From positions 1-19,819 of the forward strand of contig JAEDKB010000010.1 in assembly GCA_016296045.1 (NCBI GenBank): a stretch of DNA of 19,819 bases, given 5' to 3'. The position numbers and the translations under genes were made by a program. The notes beneath the pieces were generated by a model that saw only the letters and a program-made list of their open reading frames with translations, was not told the origin of the DNA and made no database searches. Below are positions 1 to 6,515 of this stretch, piece by piece. How positions within the stretch are numbered: position 1 is the stretch's first letter; every line of letters starts with the position of its first letter. This DNA comes from Oscillospiraceae bacterium. GTDB taxonomy: Bacteria; Bacillota; Clostridia; Oscillospirales; Oscillospiraceae.

Positions 1-338
1 CATTGCTTACAGCGAAGAAAATCCTTGATTATCAACCCTTATCACGGCATATTTTCATTCGCTCTGTCTGACATCCATGCAGACAGATTTGAAAAGCGAA
101 ATTTCCGTTCTGGGGGATTCTGAGAACCGAATATGATGCGTTGATCGAATCAGCATACTTTCCAGTTCACGAAGTCATGGGATTAAGTCCGATTCCATAA
201 GATTCTTTCCTAAACAGCGTTCCGTGTTCGCAGTTTCGCGGCACACGATTTCGTGCAACTTGGCTTCCGGATCGGCAAATATTTCACGGATTCCATTTGC
301 CTTGCCGCGAAGAAGAAAAAAAGCATATCTATAAAAAA
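1..338. other. Stretch without a supportable gene
   Basis: No reading frame here has a convincing start, ribosome binding site and protein-like composition. One plus-strand frame is open from the window edge to about position 123 and could be the tail of a gene lying to the left, but I do not recognise it. A 65-codon minus-strand frame (175-372) begins inside the terminator hairpin at 339-380, so it is unlikely to be a gene. From the att evidence described elsewhere, this stretch is inferred to belong to the right end of a neighbouring element. Confidence 0.4.
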
Positions 339-387
339 GAAAGCGGATGTCCGAGGCTTTTCCCTCTGACATCCGCTTTCGCTTTTT
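339..387 (-). terminator. Strong hairpin terminator, probably bidirectional
   Basis: A perfect 13-bp inverted repeat pairs 339-351 with 368-380, and the 16-nt loop can form a further short GC stem. Read on the minus strand, the hairpin is followed by a T-rich run (positions 338-326). Read on the plus strand it is followed by five T at 383-387. The longer T tract favours minus-strand termination. It lies about 63 bp left of an arm-site pair, the same arrangement as the hairpin at 13334-13370 relative to its arm sites. Confidence 0.75.
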
Positions 388-442
388 ACCGTCATAGTAT
401 AATTATCTTTGCATAGGGGCTTTTCTCGGCACTTCAAGCTAC

Positions 443-460
443 TGTACCACGACTGTACCA
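443..460. promoter_or_regulatory. Candidate integrase arm-type sites (outer pair, left of the element)
   Basis: The heptamer TGTACCA occurs twice with an 11-bp period (443-449 and 454-460). The two other copies of this layout (672-689 and 13422-13439) read CGCACCA with the same 11-bp period. The distance from this pair to the 18-bp core at 590 is 147 bp, against 146 bp from the 13422 pair to the core at 13568. It therefore looks like the right-arm site of another related element ending at 590-607. Function is inferred from geometry only. Confidence 0.4.
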
Positions 461-589
461 TTTTGATATGCAGCTTTATGAAACAGCGTGGAGTTTTATG
501 CCCCTTGAAATTTGAAAAAGCTTGTTCCCGTAAGGATTTACGGGCATATATGCTTCTTTATAGATTTATGAAATCAGGTCAAATTCTTC

Positions 590-607
590 CGATACCTAAT
601 TTCATAT
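590..607 (+). repeat. attL core candidate (18-bp direct repeat)
   Basis: An exact 18-bp copy of the sequence at 13568-13585, in direct orientation, 86 bp from the integrase stop codon. Homology stops immediately outside it on both sides. Flanking direct repeats with an integrase just inside one of them are the expected trace of tyrosine-recombinase integration. The crossover position inside the core cannot be read from one window. Confidence 0.6.
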
Positions 608-671
608 TGCTCTATATCTCCTTATTTTTTCCTGTATTTTCAAGGGTTTTCAGTGTGCCCGTTTCCTTCAC

Positions 672-689
672 CGCACCATTTCCGCACCA
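672..689. promoter_or_regulatory. Candidate integrase arm-type sites (int-side arm)
   Basis: Two CGCACCA heptamers at 672-678 and 683-689 (11-bp period) lie between the core repeat and the int stop codon. They fall inside a 23-bp stretch (667-689) repeated exactly at 13417-13439. A single inverted GCACCA occurs at 715-720 in the 3' end of int. Tn916 and lambda-type integrases use arm-type sites inside both ends of the element, and this placement fits that role. Confidence 0.5.
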
Positions 690-693
690 TTTT

Positions 694-1881
694 TCACACT
701 GCAATGGTGCACGAGGCTTCAAATTGACGAACAGCATTCGTCAGCGAATCGCCGGTAACATGAACGTAACGATCCATTGTGGTTTTGATACTTGCGTGTC
801 CGAGGAGCTTTTGCAGTACCTTCGGCTGCATTCCGCCCTCAATTGCGCGGGTGGCATATGTATGCCTGAGCGCGTGCATGTAGAATTTCTCGATGCCTCC
901 TTCCTCACATAGCTTGTAAAGGTGCGTATCATAAGAACTGTTTTTTGAAGGTTCTCCGGTACGGATATTTACAAACACAAGATCCCGCATAACGAGATAC
1001 CGCTTCTCTCCGGTGCGCCTGTCCATATACTCAAGAATCTGCGATAATGTCTCAGACTCTTTTCGGATCTTGCGTTCCTCATAGCATTCCTTCAGTATCT
1101 GATACGCTTTCGTAGTAAGAGGAATGGTTCGGTAACTGTGCTGCGTCTTCGGAGGGCCCGCACGCCATGTATGCGTTGCGTGGTGAAACTCCAAAGTTTT
1201 ACTGACTGTCAGCGTATACCTCTTCCAGTCAATAGAATCCCAGGTCAAGCCATCCATTTCGGACGTTCTCAGACCCGTTTCAAGCAGAAGTGCATACTGA
1301 CGATAGTTATGCGAGCGCTTGGCTGCATCAAGAAACTTTTTGTGTTCTTCCAGTGTCAGAAAACGAATATCATCAACTGCACGGACAGGCTTCGTATAGC
1401 GAACTCCGTCCATGGGATGTTTTGTGATGATATCATTCATGACTGCACTTCGGAGCATAGAACCCATCGTGATGTACGTCTGCCGAATCGTTGATCCGGC
1501 ATAAACAGCATCCATGCGGTTCAGTACGATCTTGCAGTGCATCGGCTTGACATCTCCGATACGCATGGCACCAATCACCGGCTGAATGTTTATCTTGTAC
1601 CGTTCGAGGTAGTTCCGCTTGGAATTGGGAGCGAGATCGCAGATCAGATTCTCCATCCAGTATTGAAACCAGTCGTCAACAGTCATATCTGATGACTGCG
1701 AAACCATACCGTGCGCATCCTGGTATCGAATATCAGCAAGCCAGTTTCTGGCCTCCGGAAGAGTGTTGAAATGCTTCTCGCGTCTTTTTCCGCTCGTATC
1801 GTTATATCGCGCAGAATACTTTCCGTCCCTGCACTGGCAAATGCCTTTTCCGCATTCTTTGCCTTTCAGGTTTTTGCCCAT
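694..1881 (-). CDS. int: Tyrosine recombinase / Tn916-type integrase
   Basis: A site-specific recombinase of 395 aa, the usual size for the Tn916 group. Residues about 10-55 form the AP2-like arm-DNA-binding domain, about 65-155 the SAM-like core-binding domain, and about 170-390 the catalytic domain. All catalytic residues are present: R205 ([10 protein letters not shown]), K245 (GPPKTQHS), H336-x-x-R339 ([10 protein letters not shown]), H362 ([10 protein letters not shown]) and nucleophile Y372 (MDRYVH). I chose the ATG at 1881 because a GAAAGGAG ribosome binding site sits 8 nt upstream; a longer frame starting at 1920 lacks one. The gene lies just inside the left core repeat and downstream of the Xis-like gene, the standard int-xis pair. 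It should integrate and, with Xis, excise the 13-kb element. It appears intact. Confidence 0.93.
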   Translation of the reverse strand: MGKNLKGKECGKGICQCRDGKYSARYNDTSGKRREKHFNTLPEARNWLADIRYQDAHGMVSQSSDMTVDDWFQYWMENLICDLAPNSKRNYLERYKINIQPVIGAMRIGDVKPMHCKIVLNRMDAVYAGSTIRQTYITMGSMLRSAVMNDIITKHPMDGVRYTKPVRAVDDIRFLTLEEHKKFLDAAKRSHNYRQYALLLETGLRTSEMDGLTWDSIDWKRYTLTVSKTLEFHHATHTWRAGPPKTQHSYRTIPLTTKAYQILKECYEERKIRKESETLSQILEYMDRRTGEKRYLVMRDLVFVNIRTGEPSKNSSYDTHLYKLCEEGGIEKFYMHALRHTYATRAIEGGMQPKVLQKLLGHASIKTTMDRYVHVTGDSLTNAVRQFEASCTIAV

Positions 1882-1906
1882 GACTGAACTCCTTTCTGAA
1901 AAGAAT

Positions 1907-1922
1907 GCAGAGTTCAACACAT
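1907..1922 (-). repeat. 16-bp sequence repeated inverted at 13388-13403
   Basis: These 16 bp lie in the int leader, at about the expected transcription start. Their exact reverse complement occurs at 13388-13403, next to the right arm sites. It may be a recombination-protein binding site or a small duplication. A chance match of this length is possible in 20 kb, though not very likely. Confidence 0.35.
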
Positions 1923-1928
1923 TTAACT

Positions 1929-1957
1929 ATAATAGCATAGAATCTCTGCTTTCTCAA
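1929..1957 (-). promoter_or_regulatory. Candidate int promoter
   Basis: On the minus strand, TTGAGA (1957-1952) and TATTAT (1934-1929) are separated by 17 bp, with a TGC extended -10 element directly upstream of the -10 box. It lies between the Xis-like gene and int, so int could be transcribed independently of xis. Confidence 0.55.
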
Positions 1958-1971
1958 TACGTTTTCGGCGG

Positions 1972-2217
1972 TTATATCACCATTTTTCTCCGAACGAATT
2001 CTTCGAATTCCACACGCTTTACCAGCTTCTTTGTGCCGACAAAGAGCACAAAAGGACAGTTTGGCTGTTTTAGAAGAGAATCAATTATATTGATACCGAT
2101 ATTGCTGTATTCGGCAGCTTCCCGTATGGTTAAAGTCAGTTTTTTATCAATCGGGACTCTTTCCGGTTCTGCACCAAGCCCACATTTTCTGAGGGTAGTT
2201 TCTTCAAATTCTGACAA
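1972..2217 (-). CDS. xis: Excisionase-like helix-turn-helix protein (Tn916 Xis type)
   Basis: 81 aa. The segment LTLTIREAAEYSNIG, followed by a second helix and a short basic wing (VGTKKLVKR, then EFEEFV), matches the compact winged helix of Tn916-type excisionases, which read an 'LTIEEA..Y..IG' pattern at the same place. Such proteins bind next to the arm sites and direct the integrase toward excision. The start is a TTG at 2217, with AAGGAGG 9 nt upstream; no ATG is available. It lies immediately upstream of int on the same strand. A MerR-like regulatory role is a weaker alternative. The start codon choice is fairly secure because of the ribosome binding site. Confidence 0.8.
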   Translation of the reverse strand: MSEFEETTLRKCGLGAEPERVPIDKKLTLTIREAAEYSNIGINIIDSLLKQPNCPFVLFVGTKKLVKRVEFEEFVRRKMVI

Positions 2218-2259
2218 TATAATTTTCCTCCTTATCAGTAATCACGACCAAAGGAGCAA

Positions 2260-2283
2260 GGGTGCTCTGCACCCGATTTTTTT
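2260..2283 (+). terminator. Hairpin with T tract between mobC and xis
   Basis: GGGTGC (2260-2265), a 3-nt loop and GCACCC (2269-2274) are followed on the plus strand by a run of seven T (2277-2283). On the plus strand this has the form of an intrinsic terminator that could block transcription entering from int/xis. The G-rich stem in a mobilization region could equally be part of a transfer origin, and I cannot separate the two. Confidence 0.4.
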
Positions 2284-2364
2284 GGCAACGTGCTTGTTGT
2301 ATTTTTCATCTTTCTCATTTTCTCGCTCTTATCACTTTGTATTGTCCGGCTTCTCTTTCTCAAT

Positions 2365-2688
2365 CTACTCCGGGAACATGATGGTGCTGAAGAGCTGATG
2401 GATCTGCTTTTGTACGCTGTCCGCAATCGCAAAATACCGTTGCGTGTCTGTCTCGCCTCTGCATTTGGCATCCAGCGCCAATGCGCTAAGCTCCAGCCCA
2501 ATATGTTGAAGTGTCCGATTGCATTCGAAAAAGTCCGCCGTGGGCGACTCCTTCGGAACTGTATTTTTTACCATGTACCGCAGATAGGTCTGCTGCGGCA
2601 GACTGCATTTTTTCGCGTTGCGCACCAGCGTAGCGTACTCCGCGTCATCCAGACGCAGATGGATCAGGTGTTTTCTTGTTCTGCCCAT
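2365..2688 (-). CDS. mobC: MobC-like relaxosome accessory protein
   Basis: 107 aa. The N-terminus (RKHLIHLRLDDAEYATLV) is a ribbon-helix-helix strand and first helix as in plasmid MobC proteins, and the C-terminal half is helical. MobC proteins bind near the transfer origin and help the relaxase open it. The start ATG at 2688 has AAAGGAGG 8 nt upstream. In intact elements a relaxase gene normally follows or overlaps the mobC stop; here only about 150 bp separate the stop from the Xis-like gene and no relaxase motif is visible. The gene may therefore work in trans with a relaxase encoded elsewhere, or be a remnant. The hairpin pair just upstream (2718-2755) is a candidate binding region. Confidence 0.7.
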   Translation of the reverse strand: MGRTRKHLIHLRLDDAEYATLVRNAKKCSLPQQTYLRYMVKNTVPKESPTADFFECNRTLQHIGLELSALALDAKCRGETDTQRYFAIADSVQKQIHQLFSTIMFPE

Positions 2689-2717
2689 TTAAAGGCCTCC
2701 TTTCGTTTTACAAGGGT

Positions 2718-2755
2718 CTGGGGCTGCCCCAGTTATTTGGTGCGTGGCTACCAAA
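2718..2755. other. Paired inverted repeats upstream of mobC (oriT candidate)
   Basis: Two adjacent inverted repeats are seen: CTGGGG-CTG-CCCCAG at 2718-2732, and TTTGGT (2736-2741) pairing with ACCAAA (2750-2755) around an 8-nt loop. Both lie 30-67 bp upstream of the mobC start, where the transfer origin of mobilizable elements is often found. No nick-site consensus was recognised, so this is a positional inference. Confidence 0.3.
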
Positions 2756-2767
2756 GCGCGATGCTTG

Positions 2768-3073
2768 TTAGAAATAATGCCGCAGGGCATGCTTTCTGTT
2801 TCCAAGGGTGGTCAGCCTCTTTTTCATTTTCCTTTTCGTTCGTTTTTTAGGGTCATTCCGGCTCAGTTTTCTTTTGCTGCAGTTGACTCCTTTTCTGTTT
2901 TTTGCTATCCAGACAGTGGAAACTGTATCGTTCTTCTTCCCGGTCTTGAAAACCTGGTGCACATGATTGTGCTGCAGAAGATCAGATACAGCTTCTTTTT
3001 TCTGCCCCATAACCGGCAGGATTAGCGAATCATTTTGATACGGTCTCGCAGAGTTCGGAAAAAACATCTTCAT
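2768..3073 (-). CDS. Possible small basic protein, unrecognised
   Basis: A 101-codon frame between mobC and the replication-initiator-like gene. The C-terminal half is very rich in Lys and Arg (KRKMKKRL), and the middle (KEAVSDLLQHNHVHQVFKTG) reads like protein. No good ribosome binding site is visible before the ATG at 3073, nor before the internal ATG around residue 22. No family is recognised. It may be a degraded gene in this otherwise gene-free gap of about 430 bp, or a chance frame. Confidence 0.25.
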   Translation of the reverse strand: MKMFFPNSARPYQNDSLILPVMGQKKEAVSDLLQHNHVHQVFKTGKKNDTVSTVWIAKNRKGVNCSKRKLSRNDPKKRTKRKMKKRLTTLGNRKHALRHYF

Positions 3074-3121
3074 TTCAGCTCGAGAGATGCGTTGCTTACA
3101 CTTTCTCTGTATTTAGTAAGA

Positions 3122-3598
3122 TCAGTATTTTTTCTTTTCTGTATTTCTTCTATCTTTGTTTATTTGTACGGGATTTCCCGTATACGGCTTTTCCGTATAT
3201 GGATTTTCCTTACAAGGTTTTTCCGTATCCGGTTTTTCCCTGACAGGCAATTCCCGTTCAGGTAGGTTCGGATGCGGCTCTGCGAAAAAAACATATTCAA
3301 CGTGATCCATCTGTCCACGTGCATTGCGAATCTGCCTGCGATGCAGATATCCATACTGCTCAAGTTCCTTCAGCTGCAGTGCGATCGCGTCCACGCCGTC
3401 TTTGCAAATGCACGCAAGGCCTCTGACTGTGTAATGCCAATTCGGCGGCAGAGACATCATCGTAGAGAGCAGACCGCGCGCTTTGTTTGAGATACGCTTG
3501 TCCCGCAGATGATAGTTTCCCAAAACTGTGTAGCCTTTCGGATACTCTTTGCTGATAGATCTGTCGCCTGTCTTTTTTGTTTCATTGATCGTTATCAT
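3122..3598 (-). CDS. Replication-initiator-like helix-turn-helix protein
   Basis: 158 aa. Residues about 10-115 (KEYPKGYTVLGNYHLRDKR, GLLSTMMSLPPNW, GLACICKDGVDAIALQLKELEQYGYL) match the winged-helix N-terminal module of RepA/DnaD-like proteins common on Firmicute mobile elements, where they occur beside mobC and small accessory genes. The C-terminus (about residues 120-150) is a low-complexity run of EKP/ENP/YTGNP units encoded by roughly 15-bp imperfect DNA repeats. The likely role is DNA binding in replication or control of the element. The protein is short for a full initiator. The ATG at 3598 has AAAGGAG about 16 nt upstream, longer than usual spacing. A 4-codon frame ending in ATGA overlaps the start, so coupled initiation is possible. 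Confidence 0.65.
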   Translation of the reverse strand: MITINETKKTGDRSISKEYPKGYTVLGNYHLRDKRISNKARGLLSTMMSLPPNWHYTVRGLACICKDGVDAIALQLKELEQYGYLHRRQIRNARGQMDHVEYVFFAEPHPNLPERELPVREKPDTEKPCKENPYTEKPYTGNPVQINKDRRNTEKKKY

Positions 3599-3715
3599 GG
3601 GTTGTCCATTTTCTCCTTTGTCTCTTTCCTCCTTCAGTCATTCTCAAACTGTTGCATTATGGTGCGGTTTTCGGCGAATTTCGCCGTTGTACGCTGAGCA
3701 TTATCAGAGTCCGTA

Positions 3716-3940
3716 TCATTTCATGTCTTTCGCATTCCCGGATTCTGCGGCCTCTGAGAAGCTTATCTCCGCAGTGCTTCTTTTGCTTTCATAGCGGCCG
3801 CATTCCAACACCACCGCGCGCCAGCTCTGTTTGCACGGGCGTCTGCAGCGGCGGCAGAGTTCGTTGTATTTCCGTCTGCCATCGGCCGGATCAATGAAAA
3901 AGCTCCATTCAGCCCGTTTACGATTGCTGAGTCCCGGCAT
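3716..3940 (-). CDS. Small conserved Cys-rich protein of Firmicute mobile elements
   Basis: 74 aa. The start MPGLSNRKRAEWSFFIDP followed by LCRRCRRPCKQSWRAVVLEC resembles a family of short hypothetical proteins I recall from clostridial integrative elements and prophages. CxxC-x3-C plus a further Cys suggests a small metal-binding fold, but the ligands are not established. The ATG at 3940 is preferred because an AAGGAGG lies 7 nt upstream; an ATG 5 nt earlier at 3945 opens a different frame with little family resemblance. It lies upstream of the replication-initiator-like gene on the same strand and probably belongs to the same module. Function unknown. Confidence 0.6.
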   Translation of the reverse strand: MPGLSNRKRAEWSFFIDPADGRRKYNELCRRCRRPCKQSWRAVVLECGRYESKRSTAEISFSEAAESGNAKDMK

Positions 3941-4391
3941 GGCATCGCCTCCTTTTTGATTTTCTTTTGTTTCTGCGCTGTATTTGTCCTCGACGCCCCA
4001 GACAGAAAGGAATACATCAGACGCCCGATAGCGAATCGGGTCCATGGGAATCTCACCCCTGCCGGGTCCTCCGCCAGCTCCGTAGAGAAGTATCATTGTG
4101 CCCTGTACCTGTCATGGCCACGCCGGGAGCAGCCCGGTTTCTGCTGCATGGGTGTTTCTCGCTCGCCTTCACGGAAGGGTCATGGCGCGCCTGCAATCTT
4201 GGCTTGGTGTTACCCGATACAGGGAATGTATCTGATGAATGGGTATTCGGCTGTAAAAGAACTCGGTTGAAATATGTCCTTCCATATACCCATAAGGAAA
4301 AAACGAGCAGAATTGTTAACCCCTATTCCATGAATTTTTTGTAAATTATGGCTTTCCCCTTTTTTGCCCGAAGCAGCAATATAAAAAACAA
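3941..4391. other. Gap with no supportable gene
   Basis: No frame has both a good ribosome binding site and recognisable content. The frame of the small Cys-rich protein stays open leftward of its start to 4096 on the minus strand, and its DPIRYRASDVFLSVWGVEDK segment looks protein-like, so an upstream in-frame start at 4045 or 4096 cannot be excluded. The rest appears to be junction sequence between the mobility module and the cargo. Confidence 0.35.
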
Positions 4392-4442
4392 AAAGGCCAC
4401 CGACAGGATAGACTTTATCTGTCTATCCTATCGGTGGCCTTT
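4392..4442 (-). terminator. Long, strong intrinsic terminator (minus strand)
   Basis: A 22-bp stem (4392-4413 with 4421-4442, one G-T type mismatch) has a 7-nt loop. On the minus strand the stem is followed by a T-rich tract (rightmost bases 4391-4381). It lies 15 bp beyond the stop codon of an unrecognised minus-strand frame ending at 4457 and would also stop any transcript running out of the radical SAM operon. It separates the cargo from the mobility module. Confidence 0.85.
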
Positions 4443-4456
4443 CATGTATGTCTGTT

Positions 4457-4755
4457 TCAACCAACCGAGAAATCGGACGTATAGCCGGTCATGGATTTAT
4501 GATCAAAGCCCTGTTTCAGCCGAACCATGCCCTCTTGTACGCCACGTATGAAATTGTTGAGACTCAGCTGCGCTGATGCTTGTGTGCTTATTTTATTGCA
4601 GAAGAAATACGCTGTCAAAGACGGGCTTTCGTCCTGTTGCAGGCAAAGAATCCGGATAAATGACGGAAGTTTTGCTTTATTGCCATCGAAAAACCGAAAT
4701 AACTGACAGCAATGGCACTTTGCAGGATCACACAGAATTCGAGACTGCGGTCAAA
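4457..4755 (-). pseudogene. Unrecognised minus-strand gene fragment
   Basis: A frame without a start is open from about 4755 down to a TGA at 4457. Its last 36 residues or so (NNFIRGVQEGMVRLKQGF, then a short polar tail) read like the C-terminus of a real protein, and a strong terminator follows 15 bp after the stop. The upstream part is Cys-rich and unconvincing. The likely reading is the 3' remnant of a gene truncated by insertion or deletion. I do not recognise the family. Confidence 0.3.
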
Positions 4756-4840
4756 AACCGCAGCATTGTGACTGCAATTACAAAGATAATGCCTGAAAAA
4801 TGGCTTCATAGAAATGGAGCGCTTATTTGGGGGATACCAT

Positions 4841-5305
4841 ATGATGCACCGAGCTATTCCCCTCATCAAGGAAGAAATCGTTCTTGCTGTTAACGAAGAA
4901 AACCCTCTTTCTCAGAAAAAAACAGTTTCGATTCGTGATTTACGGCAGGAAAGAATAATATCCATGCCTCGGCAATCTTCGCTTTATTCCACATTGTATG
5001 ACAGTTGCCATCGCTTTGGTTTTGAGCCAAAGGTTCCGGTTGTTTGCGATGATCCCTATTTTATCCGAAAGTATGTTTCTGAAAATATTGGTGTTGCACT
5101 GGCTCCGTCGATTTCATGGAAAGGACGGTTTTGTTCCAATACTGTCCTAATTCCTCTACGCAATCCAACTCTATATATTACAAGTTATCTGCTTTACGAT
5201 GACAAGCAATACCGAAGCCATGCTACTAAGCGGTTTATCAATTTTTTACTTGATGAAGCCTCGCAGATTGAGGGTAATTTGTCGCCATTATGTGAAGAAC
5301 GCTGA
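4841..5305 (+). pseudogene. Truncated LysR-type regulator (effector-domain remnant)
   Basis: About 154 codons resemble the second half of the LysR substrate-binding domain: IPLIKEEIVLAVNEENPL, then DDPYFIRKYVSENIGVALAPS, then a typical C-terminal helix (KRFINFLLDE). Full LysR proteins are about 300 aa and begin with a winged helix-turn-helix; no such sequence is found in any frame upstream (4450-4840). The frame continues up to 4814, but the ATG at 4841 has a GGGGGA 6-9 nt before it, so a truncated product could still be made. It is convergent with the radical SAM gene. It probably once controlled a neighbouring catabolic gene and was cut during assembly of the element. Confidence 0.7.
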
Positions 5306-5474
5306 CAAGGAAGTTTTATTGTCATTATTGGCTATCAATGAAATCTTATAGCAGTCGGGTTTTCACTCAGCGCAACCATACATAAATACCACGTAGCTGA
5401 TCGGTATCCCAAGTTTTTCTCATCTATACCGATAAACCGGTTTTTCATTCATTTATCGAATAATTCATTTGCTC

Positions 5475-6515
5475 TTATGGGCAGAAAACCCTTCCACTTG
5501 CCCAAAGACAGGCACCGCAAGCCGGAGCTTCACACACAAAACAGTCTGAAAGGTTTGACTTTCTGTCTTCACAGCCCTCACAATATCTGCAAAATGGAAA
5601 GTAGAACTCTCGGAGTCTTGTTCTGAAGTTACGATATTTTTCTTTATTCCAACACTGCATCAATGTTTGCTCATTAATGTTTCCAAAGCTGATTGCGCTG
5701 ATCGTTCGTTCCTCATCATAGAGAAAGGTTTTTGTACTATGCAGTAGTTGCATGCAAGCCGTAACATCGCCGTTCCATTTAATAAACAACGAGTTGTTGG
5801 AAATGAATGGACACCGATCTTCCTCAACATGGATCGTTCCTTCTGATAACCGTCGCATCTTTCCCAACGGGATTGTCTCTGGTTCCTCTGAAGTAAGATA
5901 CCCTTTGCGTGTCGGAGTCCCTGGTATTTCTCTGCTGATATTTATTTGATCAACACCGTATATATCGGCAAAGCAATCAATACTCTGTAATTCTTTTTCG
6001 TTTGAATCGGTTATTACAAAAGTTATGCCCAAACGAACATTTTTTCCAGCTCTTTCCTCGTTAAAAGCAACAAGATTTTCTGTTATTTTCTGAAATATGG
6101 CTCCGCGCTGGATTTCCTCATAAGTTGTCTTATCAAATCCGTCCATGGAAATCCATAGTTCATCCAAACCTGCGTCAATTAACTTATGGGACATTGCTCT
6201 GGAGAGCAATGTCCCGTTCGTAATCATCGTCCGTTTTATCCGTTTGGGAACCGCACGAATCATCGAGCAGATATCCGGATGTGTTAGTGGTTCGCCCATT
6301 CCGCCAAAAAAGCACTCTTTTACAGAGGATAAGTCTTTCAACTCGTTTGCTAGTGACAAAAAAACGTTCAAACCCATCCTGCCACCTGGTTCTTCTATCC
6401 AAGAGTGCCTGAAACACATTGTGCAACTAAGGTTGCACATATTTGTCGATTCAATATAGATTTTTTCAGGGAGAGAATAATCAATATAGGATTCATCTAA
6501 AAATGATTCTCTCAT
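5475..6515 (-). CDS. Radical SAM/SPASM protein, tungsten-enzyme maturase-like
   Basis: 346 aa. The [4Fe-4S] radical SAM motif is C27-x3-C31-x2-C34 (NMCNLSCTMC), followed by GGMGEPLTHPD and a TIM-barrel-like core to about residue 200. The C-terminal 40 residues hold eight cysteines (about 309, 312, 315, 325, 328, 333, 336, 345), ending ACGACLWASG...CP. This closely recalls the SPASM end of the radical SAM proteins found with tungsten aldehyde oxidoreductases (TIGR04317 type; Pyrococcus 'cmo'). That assignment is from memory. No tungsten oxidoreductase gene is in the window. The start ATG is flush with the upstream stop (gap 0), with CAGGAG about 6 nt before it, so it is translationally coupled to the U32-like gene. 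It could instead modify a peptide or the U32-like partner. It is the last gene of the operon. Confidence 0.85.
   Translation of the reverse strand: MRESFLDESYIDYSLPEKIYIESTNMCNLSCTMCFRHSWIEEPGGRMGLNVFLSLANELKDLSSVKECFFGGMGEPLTHPDICSMIRAVPKRIKRTMITNGTLLSRAMSHKLIDAGLDELWISMDGFDKTTYEEIQRGAIFQKITENLVAFNEERAGKNVRLGITFVITDSNEKELQSIDCFADIYGVDQINISREIPGTPTRKGYLTSEEPETIPLGKMRRLSEGTIHVEEDRCPFISNNSLFIKWNGDVTACMQLLHSTKTFLYDEERTISAISFGNINEQTLMQCWNKEKYRNFRTRLREFYFPFCRYCEGCEDRKSNLSDCFVCEAPACGACLWASGRVFCP

Noticed and set aside
590..607. tRNA gene as the attachment site
   Set aside because: Neither copy of the 18-bp core lies in a tRNA-like sequence; the right copy is in the spacer just after sdaA.
409..912. 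167-codon plus-strand frame across the att region
   Set aside because: It crosses the core repeat, the arm sites and the 3' end of int; no ribosome binding site or recognisable content.
1763..2850. Plus-strand frames of 186 and 211 codons over xis and mobC
   Set aside because: Hydrophobic and Phe-rich from reading AT-rich minus-strand genes in antisense; no starts with ribosome binding sites.
4660..4893. 77-codon plus-strand frame as the N-terminus of the LysR gene
   Set aside because: It is in another frame and shows no helix-turn-helix; no single frameshift joins it to a plausible LysR start.
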